Below are positions 43,811 through 54,376 of a stretch of DNA of 61,967 nucleotides, piece by piece. Below the pieces are notes generated by a model, which did no database searches, was not told where the DNA came from, and worked only from the letters and a program-made list of their open reading frames with translations. The translations under genes and the position numbers were made by a program. Location of the stretch: NCBI GenBank assembly GCA_024398665.1, contig JAKSIS010000012.1, positions 1 to 61,967 on the forward strand, written 5' to 3'. The DNA comes from Bacteroidaceae bacterium. GTDB lineage: Bacteria > Bacteroidota > Bacteroidia > Bacteroidales > Bacteroidaceae. The first letter of the stretch is position 1. Every line of letters begins with the position of its first letter.

Positions 43811-45127
43811 TCAGAGGTCGGCGACCGGAGTGTCCCAGATGTCGCCCTGCAGGCTGGTGCGGGCGGTGTCGATGGATTTCAGGTGCTCTACCAGCGGGCT
43901 GTCCGGAGCCAGTGACGTGTCATCGAAACCGAAGTGGTTCAGTGCCGTGAGCGCCTGGAGGACCGTCATTTTTGCCGTGTCGAACGATGGTACGTAGTGT
44001 ATGGTTTCAGAACCTTCAACTATCACCGCCTCCACAAGACCGGCATCGGACATGTCATTCAGGGCGCTGTTGACCATGCGTATGGGGATGTGCAGCCTGC
44101 GGGCGATCTTTGCCGGACTCAGTGCGGGCTGCCTGTCATTGAACTGCCTGCACACGCATGACAGTACCATGAGCGCGTAGAAGTCCTGGTGGTGGCGGCT
44201 GAACCGTTCGGGTTCCTTGTAGTAGGTGAACGAATCGTTGTTCTGGCTTACGTATGTCAGTTCGCAGCCGAACAGTATGATTGACCATGAAATGTTGCAC
44301 CAGAACAGGAACAGCGGCAGTGCTGCGAAACCTCCGTATATGGCGTTGTAGCTGGTCAGTGTCAGCTGGCCGTGGAAGTACAGGTTCTGCAGCAGCTGGA
44401 ACAGCATGCCGGCCAGGAATCCCGGAATGACGGCATGCCTGAACTTGACCTTTGCGTTTGGCATGAACATGTAGAATCCCGTGAATATGAGACCGGCAAG
44501 AATATAGGGCATGGCCTTTATGAGGAACTGCAGGAAACCGCCCAGCAGCACGAATCCCTTCATGCGTGTCAGTATGGACGACGCCAGGACGGAAAGACCG
44601 CTCAGACAGATGATTGCAATGGGAATGAGCAGCAGCAGCGAGAAGTAGTCAGTGATCTTGCGGCTCATGGTGCGTGACTTCTTGACCTGCCATATTGAAT
44701 TCAGGTTGCTTTCAATGCCGTCAGCAAGGGAATAGACTGACCACAGCAGGAATATCAGGCCGATTCCAATGAAATAGCCGCTTCCAACATAATTCATGTA
44801 TCCGGCAATCCATCCCTGCAGCGTGTCGGCGGTATCCTGGGCTATGAAACCGTTGCTGAGAAGATTCTCCACAATGTTTTCAAGGCCGAATCCGCGTGCC
44901 ACGGCGAATATCAGGGCCAGGATGGGCACAATGGCGAACAGGGTGGAGTAGGTCAGCGCTGCGGCCTTGGTCATGACCTTGTCGTCAATGAAGCGGCGCA
45001 CGGCAATGACGCAGACCTTTGCGGTGTTGCATATGGCCTTCTGTGTGAAACTGGCGTTGTCCTTGTCAAATGACCATACAGTCTTGGTGAAGAAATCCTT
45101 CAGTTTTGTGAACAGCTGTTTGTCCAT
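43811..45127 (-). CDS. YihY/BrkB-family membrane protein
   Basis: 438 aa. Six membrane segments in residues ~45-300 with the family's blocks TKAAALTYSTLFAIVPILALIFA, LLWSVYSLADGIESNLNSIWQV, AIYGGFAALPLFLFWCNISWSIILFGCEL. The C-terminal ~130 residues form a soluble winged-helix-like domain (LSPAKIARRLHIPIRMVNSALNDMSDAGLVEAV). The family was once called ribonuclease BN, wrongly; its function remains unclear. It ends 13 bases from the uvrA start side, same strand, downstream of uvrA. Confidence 0.92.
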   Translation of the reverse strand: MDKQLFTKLKDFFTKTVWSFDKDNASFTQKAICNTAKVCVIAVRRFIDDKVMTKAAALTYSTLFAIVPILALIFAVARGFGLENIVENLLSNGFIAQDTADTLQGWIAGYMNYVGSGYFIGIGLIFLLWSVYSLADGIESNLNSIWQVKKSRTMSRKITDYFSLLLLIPIAIICLSGLSVLASSILTRMKGFVLLGGFLQFLIKAMPYILAGLIFTGFYMFMPNAKVKFRHAVIPGFLAGMLFQLLQNLYFHGQLTLTSYNAIYGGFAALPLFLFWCNISWSIILFGCELTYVSQNNDSFTYYKEPERFSRHHQDFYALMVLSCVCRQFNDRQPALSPAKIARRLHIPIRMVNSALNDMSDAGLVEAVIVEGSETIHYVPSFDTAKMTVLQALTALNHFGFDDTSLAPDSPLVEHLKSIDTARTSLQGDIWDTPVADL

Positions 45128-45140
45128 ATTCCGTATTCTG

Positions 45141-47942
45141 TTACAGTTTGTCCTTCAGAAAACGCCCGGTATGTGACTGGGGGCATGCCGCCACCTCTTC
45201 GGGCGTACCCGCCACTACCAGACGGCCGCCACGGTCACCGCCTTCAGGTCCGAGGTCGATGATATGGTCGGCGCACTTTATCACGTCCATGTTGTGCTCA
45301 ATGATTATGACCGTATGCCCGCGGCGTATAAGCGCTTCGAACGAATCAAGCAGCTTGCGTATGTCGTGGAAATGCAGGCCTGTGGTGGGTTCGTCAAATA
45401 TGAAGATTGTGGGCTCGGTCTTTTCAAGACTCAGGTAATAGGCCAGCTTGACGCGCTGGCTCTCACCGCCTGACAGGGTCGATGACGACTGCCCCAGTCT
45501 GATGTATCCCAGTCCCACCTGGCGCAGCGGATCAAGCTTGCGCACAATCTTCCTTTCCGCAGCGTCATCGGACGAAAAGAATTCTATGGCCTGGTTTACG
45601 GTCATTTCCAGTATGTCCCAGATGTTCTTTCCGCGGTAGGTGACTTCCAGGATGTCGTTCTTGAAACGCTTGCCGTGGCAGCTCTCGCATACCAGGTTCA
45701 GGTCAGACATGAACTGCATTGATACGGTGACCATGCCTTCGCCCTTGCATTCCTCACACCGGCCCCCTTCAGAATTGAATGAGAAATGAGTGGGCCGGTA
45801 GCCCATCTGGTGTGACAGCGGCTGGTCTGCGAACAGTTTGCGTATTTCGTCATAGGCCTTGACGTATGTGACCGGGTTTGAGCGTGAAGTCTTGCCTATG
45901 GGGTCCTGGTCAACGAATTCCACGCCTTTGACCATGCATGTGTCACCCTCTATTCCCTGACATTCGCCCGGGCGTTCGCCTGTTTCGCTGTAAATGTTTT
46001 TCAGGCGCAGGTACAGTATGTCACGTACCAGCGTGCTCTTGCCGGAACCGCTCACGCCCGTAACCACGGTCATGACGTTCAGCGGGAACTTCACGTCAAT
46101 GCCGTCCAGGTTGTTCTGGCGCGCGCCCTTCACTTCAATGTAACTGTGCCACGGCCTGCGTACCATGGGCACCGGGATGGATTCCTCACCTTTCAGGTAG
46201 CGTACCGTATGGCTGTCGCTGCCGCTCAGCAGACTGGACGTTTCACCCTGGTATACAATCTGTCCGCCGCCGCGTCCGGCTTCAGGACCCACGTCAATTA
46301 TGTAGTCCGATGCGCGTATTATCTCTTCATCATGTTCCACTACCACAACCGTGTTGCCGGCTTCCTGCAGCTGCCTGAGCACCCTGATCAGTTTGTCGGT
46401 GTCACGGCTGTGCAGACCTATGCTGGGTTCGTCAAGCACGTAGAGTGATCCCATGAGACTGCTGCCCAGTGATGTCACCAGGCTGATGCGCTGGCTCTCA
46501 CCTCCGGACAGCGTGCTGCCGGGGCGGTTAAGGGTCAGGTATTCCAGGCCGGTGTCCAGCATGAACTGTATGCGGCTCCTTATTTCCTGAAGGATGCGCT
46601 TTGATGTGACTGCGTCACTGCCCTCCAGCTGGAGATTGTCAAAGAATGTCTTCAGTTCTGAAATGGGAAGGTCAACAAGGTCTGTGATTGACTTGCCGCT
46701 TATCTTTACGTATCCTGCTTCCGGACGCAGGCGCTTGCCGTGGCAGTCGGGGCAGACGGTCTTGCCGCGGTAACGGGCCAGCATGACGCGGTACTGTATC
46801 TTGTACTGGTTCTTCTCAACCATGCGGAAGAAGTTGTCTATTGAAGCCTCATCGTTCCGGCCGTTTCCATGCCACAGGTAGTCCTTCTGGTCCTGGGTCA
46901 GTTCGTAGTAGGGCGTGAATATGGGGAAGTCATGTCTCTGCGCTTCAAGTATGAACCAGTCTTTCCATTCGCCCATCTTCTCACCGCGCCAGCATACCAC
47001 GGCGCCGTCATATACGCTCAGGGCGCGGTTGGGTATGACCAGTGATTCGTCAATTCCCATGATGCGCCCGAAACCTTCACAGCGCGGACAGGCACCGGCT
47101 GGCGAATTGAACGAGAACAGGTTCTCGCCGGGTTCCTCGAACTTCATTCCGTCAGCTTCAAAACGGTTGCTGAATGTGTAGAGCGATGTTCCGGGTGTGT
47201 CGTAGAAGCGCAGCATGCACTGGCCGGAACCCTCATAGAAGGCGGTTTCGAGCGAATCGGCCAGACGGCTTACGGTTTCTTTTGACCGGTCGGCCGTAAG
47301 GCGGTCAATGAGCAGGTTCATGTCATGCGGACATGAGGAAATGGCACTGCCGTCTTCAAGAAGGTCTTCAATTCGCAGCATCTCGCCGCCGCAGTCGACT
47401 CTTGTGAAACCTTCCTTCAGACTGGTGCGCAGCTGCTCTTCAAGGCTGCGGCCGGCGCGCTGCGGCATGGGGGCAAGCACGGTGAAGCGTATGCCTTCAG
47501 GCTGGGACAGCATGAACTGTATCACGTCCTCGACGCTGTGCTTGCGGACCTCCTGGCCGCTGACCGGTGAAATGGTCCTGCCTATGCGCGCATACAGCAG
47601 TTTCAGATATTCGTATATTTCAGTCTGGGTGCCTACAGTGGAACGCGGGTTGCGGTTGCCGGTGCGCTGGCTGATGGCGATAGTGGGCGGCAGGCCTTCA
47701 ATGAAGTCGCATTCGGGCTTCTTCATGCGGCCCAGGAACTGGCGCGCATAGGCCGAAAGCGATTCCACGTAGCGGCGCTGCCCTTCAGCGTAAAGCGTGT
47801 CGAATGCAAGTGACGACTTGCCGGAACCTGAAAGGCCGGTAATCACGACGAACCTGTCGCGCGGTATTTCCACATCGACGTTCTTGAGATTGTTCACTCT
47901 GGCCCCCCTGACGCGTATTGTTTCCTGCTCCTGATTTTCCAC
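45141..47942 (-). CDS. uvrA: Excinuclease ABC subunit A
   Basis: 933 aa if started at the GTG at 47942, which leaves a normal-length N-terminus before [20 protein letters not shown]. An upstream ATG at 48026 in frame would put the divergent purL promoter inside the gene. Two ABC modules: Walker [21 protein letters not shown] and [17 protein letters not shown], signatures LSGGESQR twice, and zinc-finger Cys pairs ([36 protein letters not shown]). [21 protein letters not shown] marks the UvrA proper. It finds DNA damage and loads UvrB in nucleotide excision repair. Confidence 0.96.
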   Translation of the reverse strand: MENQEQETIRVRGARVNNLKNVDVEIPRDRFVVITGLSGSGKSSLAFDTLYAEGQRRYVESLSAYARQFLGRMKKPECDFIEGLPPTIAISQRTGNRNPRSTVGTQTEIYEYLKLLYARIGRTISPVSGQEVRKHSVEDVIQFMLSQPEGIRFTVLAPMPQRAGRSLEEQLRTSLKEGFTRVDCGGEMLRIEDLLEDGSAISSCPHDMNLLIDRLTADRSKETVSRLADSLETAFYEGSGQCMLRFYDTPGTSLYTFSNRFEADGMKFEEPGENLFSFNSPAGACPRCEGFGRIMGIDESLVIPNRALSVYDGAVVCWRGEKMGEWKDWFILEAQRHDFPIFTPYYELTQDQKDYLWHGNGRNDEASIDNFFRMVEKNQYKIQYRVMLARYRGKTVCPDCHGKRLRPEAGYVKISGKSITDLVDLPISELKTFFDNLQLEGSDAVTSKRILQEIRSRIQFMLDTGLEYLTLNRPGSTLSGGESQRISLVTSLGSSLMGSLYVLDEPSIGLHSRDTDKLIRVLRQLQEAGNTVVVVEHDEEIIRASDYIIDVGPEAGRGGGQIVYQGETSSLLSGSDSHTVRYLKGEESIPVPMVRRPWHSYIEVKGARQNNLDGIDVKFPLNVMTVVTGVSGSGKSTLVRDILYLRLKNIYSETGERPGECQGIEGDTCMVKGVEFVDQDPIGKTSRSNPVTYVKAYDEIRKLFADQPLSHQMGYRPTHFSFNSEGGRCEECKGEGMVTVSMQFMSDLNLVCESCHGKRFKNDILEVTYRGKNIWDILEMTVNQAIEFFSSDDAAERKIVRKLDPLRQVGLGYIRLGQSSSTLSGGESQRVKLAYYLSLEKTEPTIFIFDEPTTGLHFHDIRKLLDSFEALIRRGHTVIIIEHNMDVIKCADHIIDLGPEGGDRGGRLVVAGTPEEVAACPQSHTGRFLKDKL

Positions 47943-47997
47943 TGCGCTGTTGATAATTCGACTGCGCGAAGTTACCCATTTTCCTAATAAAAATAGG

Positions 47998-48005
47998 TAC
48001 CTTTG
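47998..48005 (+). promoter_or_regulatory. -7 box for purL
   Basis: TACCTTTG, 24 bases before the purL ATG at 48029. Confidence 0.6.
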
Positions 48006-48028
48006 CAAATCCAAATTCATATGCACAA

Positions 48029-51000
48029 ATGATAATCTTCTTCAAGAACCCGTCAGGCACAATAGTTGCCACTGAGACCGCTTCGAAACCGTCAAGTGAA
48101 GACATAAGGAAACTGAGCTGGCTGTACGGCGATGCCGCCGCACTGGATGCCGGTTCTCTGGATGGCTATTTCATAGGACCGCGCCGTGAAATGATCACTC
48201 CGTGGAGCACCAATGCCGTTGAAATAACCCAGAACATGGGCCTTTCAGGCATTGCACGAATTGAGGAATATTTCCCTGCAAAGGATGAGAATGCCGATTA
48301 TGACCCCATGCTTCAGCGCATGTACAAGGGCCTTGACCAGAAGATTTTCACCGTTGACATAAAGCCGCAGCCCATACTCTTCATTGATGATCTTGATTCC
48401 TACAACGAAGAGGAGGGTCTGGCCCTTTCAAAGGACGAGATTGATTACCTGCACAAGGTTGAAGGTGAACTGGGCCGCAAGCTTACTGACAGTGAGGTTT
48501 TCGGATTCGCGCAGATCAATTCCGAGCACTGCCGCCACAAGATATTCGGCGGAAAGTTCATCATTGACGGAAAGGAGATGGAATCCAGCCTGTTCCAGAT
48601 GATCAAGAAGACCACCCAGGAGAATCCCAACCGCATACTTTCAGCCTACAAGGACAATGTGGCATTTGCACAGGGCCCTGTCGTTGAGCAGTTCGCTCCG
48701 GCTGACCATTCAACATCGGACTATTTCGTAATAAAGAACATAGAGACAGTCATTTCACTGAAGGCTGAAACGCACAACTTCCCGACCACGGTGGAACCGT
48801 TCAACGGCGCATCAACCGGTACCGGCGGTGAGATACGCGACCGTATGGGCGGCGGCACAGGTTCATGGCCCATTGCCGGAACCGCAGTCTACATGACATC
48901 TTACCCGCGCAACGATGAGAAGCGCACATGGGAAAAGGGCATGAAGGAGCGCCAGTGGCTGTACCAGACACCGGAACAGATCCTGATCAAGGCTTCAAAC
49001 GGCGCATCGGACTTTGGAAACAAGTTCGGCCAGCCTCTCATCTGCGGTTCACTGCTCACTTTCGAACATCAGGAGAACGGTGAACAGTACGGCTATGACA
49101 AGGTCATCATGATGGCCGGCGGCGTAGGCTACGGCACAAAGCGCGACTGCATAAAGGGTGAACCCCGGAAGGGCAACAAGATTGTGGTCCTGGGCGGTGA
49201 CAACTACCGCATCGGCCTTGGCGGCGGCAGCGTTTCGTCAGTTGAGACAGGCCGATACTCAAGCGGCATTGAACTGAACGCCGTGCAGCGTGCCAATGCT
49301 GAAATGCAGAAGCGTGCCTACAACGTGACCCGCGCACTTTGCGAAGAGGACACCAACCCCATAGTTTCAATACACGACCACGGTTCAGCCGGTCACGTGA
49401 ACTGCCTGTCGGAACTGGTCGAGGAATGCGGCGGTCTGATTGACATGACCAAGCTTCCTGTAGGCGACACGACCCTTTCATCGAAGGAGATCATTGCCAA
49501 CGAATCACAGGAGCGCATGGGTCTGCTGATTGACCAGAAGCACATTGAACACGTGCAGAAGATTGCAGAACGTGAGCGCGCCCCGATGTACGTTGTGGGT
49601 GAAACCACAGGTGACGCCCGCTTTGCCTTCCAGCAGGGTGACGGAGTGCGTCCGTTTGACCTGGCCGTAAGCCAGATGTTCGGTTCGTCACCAAAGACCT
49701 ACATGGTCGATGAGACCGTTGAACGCAAGTATGAAGACGCCACATATTCAGAGGATAAGATACAGGATTACCTTAAGGATGTGCTCCAGCTTGAGGCTGT
49801 AGCCTGCAAGGACTGGCTGACCAACAAGGTTGACCGTTCAGTAACCGGCAAGATTGCCCGCCAGCAGTGTCAGGGCGAACTGCAGCTGCCGCTTTCAGAC
49901 TGCGGTGTAGTGGCTCTTGACTACCGCGGAGAGAAGGGTATTGCAACTGCCATAGGTCATGCACCCCAGGCCGGTCTGGCCGATCCCGCTGCCGGTTCTG
50001 TACTTTCAGTTGCCGAATCGCTTACCAACATAGTTTTCGCCCCGCTGACTGACGGTCTGAAGACCGTTTCACTGAGCGCCAACTGGATGTGGCCCTGCCG
50101 CGCCCAGAAGGGTGAGGACGCACGCCTGTACAAGGGCGTCAAGGCCCTGTCGGATTTCTGCCAGGAACTTGGAATAAACGTTCCTACCGGCAAGGATTCG
50201 CTGTCAATGACACAGAAGTATCCTAATGGAGAGAAGATAATCAGCCCGGGTACCGTTATCGTAACTTCAGGCGGTCAGGTATCGGACATAAAGAAGGTGG
50301 TTTCACCTGTTCTGGCTGACCGCAAGGACAGCGTGCTGCTGCATGTGGATTTCAGCTTTGACAGCCAGAAGCTGGGCGGATCAGCATTCGCACAGGTGCT
50401 GGGCAAGGTGGGCAGCGATGTTCCCACGGTCAGGAATTCCGAATATTTCGCCGATGCGTTTGACGCAGTCCAGGAACTGGTGGAGAAGAAGCTGGTTCTG
50501 GCCGGCCACGACATTTCAGCCGGCGGTCTGGTGGTGACACTGCTTGAAATGTGCTTTGCCAACGTTGCCGGCGGTCTTGAGGTGTCTCTTGACAAGCTTC
50601 AGGGCAAGGATATGGTGAAGATGCTGTTCGCCGAGAACCCGGGCATTGTGCTGCAGGTCGAATCAAAGAAGCTTGATGCAGTGGGCCAGATTCTTGACGG
50701 GGCCGGTGTGGGCTATGCCGTGATAGGCCGTCCGTCCGATGCACGCACGCTGTATGTACGCCGTGAGAAGAAGAGCGTTTCCATTGACATTGACGCAATG
50801 CGTGACCTGTGGTACAGGACATCATATCTGCTTGACCGCAGGCAGTCCATGAACGGCTGCGCTGACAAGCGCTATGAGAATTACGGCAAGCTGCCCATGA
50901 ACATCAAGCTGCCTTACAGCTTTACCGGCAAGCTGTCACAGTTCGGCCTGAATCCGGACCGCCGCACAGCAAGCGGAATCAAGGCAGCAATCATCCGCGA

Positions 51001-51727
51001 AAAGGGCACCAACGGCGAACGCGAAATGGCCTACACGCTGTGGCTGGCCGGATTCGATGTCAAGGACGTCACCATGACAGACCTTGTCAGCGGCCGTGAG
51101 ACTCTTGACGACATCAACATGATAGTATATTGCGGCGGTTTCTCGAATTCCGATGTACTTGGTTCCGCCAAGGGCTGGGCCGGCGCATTCCTCTTCAATC
51201 CCAAGGCCAAGGAGACCCTTGACCGCTTCTATGCCCGCAAGGACACCCTGTCACTGGGTATCTGCAACGGCTGCCAGCTCATGATTGAACTGGGCCTGAT
51301 CAATCCCGACCACGAGAAGAAGAGCCGCATGCTGCATAACGATTCACACAAGTTCGAATCATCATTCCTGGGACTGACAATTCCTGAGAACGACAGCGTC
51401 ATGTTCAAGTCTCTGGCAGGCAGCCGTCTTGGCGTATGGGTGGCTCACGGAGAAGGCAAGTTCTCACTGCCGTACGCTGAGGACAAGTACAATGTCATTG
51501 CAAAGTACACATACTCCGATTATCCCGCCAACCCGAACGGATCGGACTACAATGTTGCAGGCATTGCCAGCGCTGACGGCCGTCACGTTGCAATGATGCC
51601 GCACCCTGAGCGCGCCATCTTCCCGTGGCAGTGCGGATTCTATCCCGCTGACCGCCGTGACGACCAGATCACTCCGTGGCTCGAGGCCTTTGTGAACGCC
51701 CGCAAGTGGGTTGAGGCACAGAAGTAA
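48029..51727 (+). CDS. purL: Phosphoribosylformylglycinamidine synthase (single-chain)
   Basis: 1232 aa, the long form with synthetase and glutaminase in one chain. N-terminal PurS-like part, then the catalytic FGAM synthase: [64 protein letters not shown], and the second half with [15 protein letters not shown] and [13 protein letters not shown]. The C-terminal class I glutaminase has Cys in [13 protein letters not shown], and His and Glu in MPHPERA. It converts FGAR, glutamine and ATP to FGAM in purine synthesis. No other pur gene nearby; the ChrA pair starts seven bases on. Confidence 0.97.
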   Translation: MIIFFKNPSGTIVATETASKPSSEDIRKLSWLYGDAAALDAGSLDGYFIGPRREMITPWSTNAVEITQNMGLSGIARIEEYFPAKDENADYDPMLQRMYKGLDQKIFTVDIKPQPILFIDDLDSYNEEEGLALSKDEIDYLHKVEGELGRKLTDSEVFGFAQINSEHCRHKIFGGKFIIDGKEMESSLFQMIKKTTQENPNRILSAYKDNVAFAQGPVVEQFAPADHSTSDYFVIKNIETVISLKAETHNFPTTVEPFNGASTGTGGEIRDRMGGGTGSWPIAGTAVYMTSYPRNDEKRTWEKGMKERQWLYQTPEQILIKASNGASDFGNKFGQPLICGSLLTFEHQENGEQYGYDKVIMMAGGVGYGTKRDCIKGEPRKGNKIVVLGGDNYRIGLGGGSVSSVETGRYSSGIELNAVQRANAEMQKRAYNVTRALCEEDTNPIVSIHDHGSAGHVNCLSELVEECGGLIDMTKLPVGDTTLSSKEIIANESQERMGLLIDQKHIEHVQKIAERERAPMYVVGETTGDARFAFQQGDGVRPFDLAVSQMFGSSPKTYMVDETVERKYEDATYSEDKIQDYLKDVLQLEAVACKDWLTNKVDRSVTGKIARQQCQGELQLPLSDCGVVALDYRGEKGIATAIGHAPQAGLADPAAGSVLSVAESLTNIVFAPLTDGLKTVSLSANWMWPCRAQKGEDARLYKGVKALSDFCQELGINVPTGKDSLSMTQKYPNGEKIISPGTVIVTSGGQVSDIKKVVSPVLADRKDSVLLHVDFSFDSQKLGGSAFAQVLGKVGSDVPTVRNSEYFADAFDAVQELVEKKLVLAGHDISAGGLVVTLLEMCFANVAGGLEVSLDKLQGKDMVKMLFAENPGIVLQVESKKLDAVGQILDGAGVGYAVIGRPSDARTLYVRREKKSVSIDIDAMRDLWYRTSYLLDRRQSMNGCADKRYENYGKLPMNIKLPYSFTGKLSQFGLNPDRRTASGIKAAIIREKGTNGEREMAYTLWLAGFDVKDVTMTDLVSGRETLDDINMIVYCGGFSNSDVLGSAKGWAGAFLFNPKAKETLDRFYARKDTLSLGICNGCQLMIELGLINPDHEKKSRMLHNDSHKFESSFLGLTIPENDSVMFKSLAGSRLGVWVAHGEGKFSLPYAEDKYNVIAKYTYSDYPANPNGSDYNVAGIASADGRHVAMMPHPERAIFPWQCGFYPADRRDDQITPWLEAFVNARKWVEAQK

Positions 51728-51734
51728 GAGCCGT

Positions 51735-52271
51735 ATGCTGCTTACGCTGTTTGTCACCTTCTTCAAAATCGGCCTTTTCACCATTGGTGGAGGGTACGCC
51801 ATGATTCCGCTTATTGAGCGTGAAGTGGTTGACAGGCACGGGTGGATAAACCGTGAAGACTTCCTGGACCTGCTGGCAATAGCCCAGTCCGCCCCGGGAG
51901 TCTTTGCTGTCAATATATCCATATTCATAGGGTACCGCCTGCGCGGGGTCAGGGGCAGCGTTTTCTGTGCGCTGGGAACCGTCCTGCCATCGGTCATCAT
52001 CATTCTGGCAATAGCAATGTTCCTGGGGCAGTTCCGTGAGAACAGGGTGGTGGCCAATGTCCTGAAAGGCATACGTCCGGCAGTCATCGCCCTCATCCTG
52101 ACACCCACAATCAGACTGGCGTCAAAAGCCGGACTGAACCGGTGGAACTGGTGGGTGCCGCCTGTCAGCGCACTGCTCATATGGTGGCTTGGCGTGTCTC
52201 CGGTGTGGATCATCTTTGCCACCATTGTGGGTGCCGTAATGTATTACATCCTTAAAGTGCGGCGCGTATGA
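51735..52271 (+). CDS. Chromate transporter-family protein, N-terminal-type half
   Basis: 178 aa from the ATG at 51735. Single CHR domain: FFKIGLFTIGGGYAMIPLIEREVVDRHGWI, FLDLLAIAQSAPGVFAVNISIFIGYRLRG, VLKGIRPAVIALI. About six membrane segments. Short-chain ChrA proteins work as pairs encoded side by side; the partner overlaps by four bases. Chromate or another oxyanion is exported; actual substrate unknown. Confidence 0.93.
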   Translation: MLLTLFVTFFKIGLFTIGGGYAMIPLIEREVVDRHGWINREDFLDLLAIAQSAPGVFAVNISIFIGYRLRGVRGSVFCALGTVLPSVIIILAIAMFLGQFRENRVVANVLKGIRPAVIALILTPTIRLASKAGLNRWNWWVPPVSALLIWWLGVSPVWIIFATIVGAVMYYILKVRRV

Positions 52272-52843
52272 TCTGGATAAGACTGTTCTGGACATTCTTC
52301 AAGATAGGGCTGTTCGGCTTTGGCGGCGGCTATGGAATGCTGTCGCTCATTCAGAACGAAGTCGTGGAGAAGCAGACCTGGATTTCCAGCAGCGAATTCA
52401 CCGACATAGTTGCAGTCAGCCAGATGACTCCGGGTCCGATAGGCATAAATTCGGCAACGTATGTGGGCTACAAGGCCGTCGAGAATGCCGGCATGTCCAG
52501 GGCCGATGCGGTTCTGGGATCGCTGCTTGCATCATTCTCGCTCATGCTGCCGTCATTCATTCTGATGCTTCTCATAAGCGCCTTCTTCATGCGCTACAAG
52601 GACCACAAGGCCGTTCAGACCGTACTGGCATGGCTGCGTCCGGTGGTGGTGGGCATGCTTGCGGCTGCTGTGCTGCTTCTCATCAATCCTGAAAACCTGG
52701 GCGCTTCACTGACCCCGCAGTTCTTCATCAGCATAGGACTTCTTGTGGGGGCATTCCTGGCCACATACGTCTGGAAGGTGGGTCCCATCAAGGTCATAAT
52801 AGCCGCCGGCATTCTGGGCGGCGTAATCTACTCGTTTGTATAG
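52268..52843 (+). CDS. Chromate transporter-family protein, C-terminal-type half
   Basis: 191 aa. Second CHR domain: FFKIGLFGFGGGYGMLSLIQNEVVEKQTWI, DIVAVSQMTPGPIGINSATYVGYK, LAWLRPVVVGMLAAAVLLL. Translation is probably coupled to the first half through the ATGA overlap at 52268. A REP-like hairpin begins directly after the stop. Confidence 0.93.
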   Translation: MIWIRLFWTFFKIGLFGFGGGYGMLSLIQNEVVEKQTWISSSEFTDIVAVSQMTPGPIGINSATYVGYKAVENAGMSRADAVLGSLLASFSLMLPSFILMLLISAFFMRYKDHKAVQTVLAWLRPVVVGMLAAAVLLLINPENLGASLTPQFFISIGLLVGAFLATYVWKVGPIKVIIAAGILGGVIYSFV

Positions 52844-52878
52844 TGGGGACAGTCCCCATGTACCAGGGACTGTCCCCA
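52844..52878. repeat. REP-like nested palindrome
   Basis: TGGGGACAGTCCC at 52844-52856 and GGGACTGTCCCCA at 52866-52878 form a perfect 13-bp inverted repeat with a nine-base loop. The first arm itself extends to GGGGAC-A-GTCCCC. It fills the gap between the convergent ChrA and GHL10 genes and shares GGGGACAG with the 40011 tandem repeat. Confidence 0.93.
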
Positions 52879-52882
52879 TTGG

Positions 52883-54376
52883 TCAGAGGTTCACTTTGCA
52901 CTTGACCGGGGCCGATTCACGCTGCAGGCGGTTCAGTGCGGTTACAACATATATGTACTGTGTGGTGCCGTCGCGGTACGGCAGGTTCAGGAATGTGCGG
53001 CGGGTCATGCCTGCAATATGGCTGGGATCATCGGTGTTTATCACTTCACCTTTCTCAAAGCGGTATATTACGTACTGTACGGCGCGGTCCATCTCCTTCC
53101 TGGATTTGGGCGCGGTCCAGAACAGCACCGGGCCGTCACTTGTCTCAACCGGCATAAGCTTGCGTACCTTGCCGGGCGTGTTGTCCGGCGCATTTGCTGC
53201 CACAGGCTGAAGGGCAGGGGAGGTGTGAAACTCATGTGCCAGAACCGTCCTGTAGTCCGATGGGTTGTCAACCACTGACTTTGCGGGCCAGAAACAGTTG
53301 CCCTGCAGTCCCGGAAGAATGCGCTCCAGGTTCAGCTTGTGACGCTGCTGGTTGCTTTCGGGGTGGCTGGGGTCACGGCCGGTGACGGTGCGTTCCACAT
53401 CCTGCCCCAGGTACATCAGGCATCCGCCGTTGTGGTCTGACCACCACTGGGCCAGAACGGCGTAGTCAGCGGCCTTGTAGCCTGTGTTCCAGTATGTCTG
53501 GGGAATGCAGTAGTCCATCCAGCCCTTTTCTATCCAGTACAGGACATCGGCGTAAAGACCGCTGTAGTTCTCAAGACCGGTGGTTTCGCTTCCTTCCGGA
53601 TACTCCCCGCTGCGGTTGCGGTATATGCCGAACGGGGAGATTCCGAACTTCACCCATGGCTTCAGGTCCTTGACGGTGTTGTAGAGCTGTTCCACAAACA
53701 GGTTCACGTTGTCACGGCGCCAGTCCTCCTTGTCAGTGAAACCGCGGGGATCCTTTTTGAACGATGCATCGTCAGCGAACTTGCGGCTGCCGTCAGGGTA
53801 GGGGTAGAAATAGTCGTCTATGTGGAATCCGTCAATGTCGTATCGGCGTACAATGTCTGCTGCGACTGAACATATGTAGTCGCGGTTCTCCTCGAGTCCC
53901 GGATCGAACAGCGCCAGGTCTCCGAAACCTATTATCCGTTCCGGATGCACGTTCATCTGGTGGTCCTTAGAGAACTTCGTGGTGGCCGCTGTCTTTGCGC
54001 GGAACGGGTTTATCCACGCATGCAGTTCCATGCAGCGGCTGTGGCACTCATCAATCATGAACTGCAGGGGGTCCCAGTCCTCATCGGGCGCCTGGCCCTG
54101 CACTCCGGTCAGGAATGCGCTCCAGGGTTCCATATCGGACTTGTACAGGGCATCGGCCTCAACACGGACCTGGAACAGTATGGCGTTGATGCCGCATGAC
54201 GCCAGCGAGTCCAGCTGGCGGGACAGTTCCGCCTTGAGTTCAGCGGTTGGAATGCCTTCAAACTGATGGTTCACAGCCTGAATCCAGGCGCCGCGGAATT
54301 CACGCTTGGGTGCGGCTGCCAGGCAGAATGCTGCTGACAGCAGGCACAGAATTGTTGTAGCCAGGCTTCTTTTCAT
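52883..54376 (-). CDS. Family 10-like glycosyl hydrolase (GHL10/DUF187), secreted
   Basis: 497 aa. Signal peptide MKRSLATTILCLLSAAFCLAAA. The TIM-barrel part (~25-370) has FRGAWIQAVNHQF, INAILFQVRVEADALYKS, ELHAWINPFRA, VAADIVRRYDIDGFHIDDYFYP, FGISPFGIYRNRS and WMDYCIPQTYW, the GHL10 pattern. A C-terminal Fn3-like domain follows. Homologues act on cell-wall glycans in some cases; substrate here unknown. It overlaps the end of the aminotransferase gene by four bases and follows it in the transcript. Confidence 0.93.
   Translation of the reverse strand: MKRSLATTILCLLSAAFCLAAAPKREFRGAWIQAVNHQFEGIPTAELKAELSRQLDSLASCGINAILFQVRVEADALYKSDMEPWSAFLTGVQGQAPDEDWDPLQFMIDECHSRCMELHAWINPFRAKTAATTKFSKDHQMNVHPERIIGFGDLALFDPGLEENRDYICSVAADIVRRYDIDGFHIDDYFYPYPDGSRKFADDASFKKDPRGFTDKEDWRRDNVNLFVEQLYNTVKDLKPWVKFGISPFGIYRNRSGEYPEGSETTGLENYSGLYADVLYWIEKGWMDYCIPQTYWNTGYKAADYAVLAQWWSDHNGGCLMYLGQDVERTVTGRDPSHPESNQQRHKLNLERILPGLQGNCFWPAKSVVDNPSDYRTVLAHEFHTSPALQPVAANAPDNTPGKVRKLMPVETSDGPVLFWTAPKSRKEMDRAVQYVIYRFEKGEVINTDDPSHIAGMTRRTFLNLPYRDGTTQYIYVVTALNRLQRESAPVKCKVNL

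Noticed and set aside
48021-48026. ATG starts for uvrA near 48020-48026
   Set aside because: They would place the purL promoter inside uvrA and add about 28 residues not seen in UvrA proteins; the GTG at 47942 fits better.
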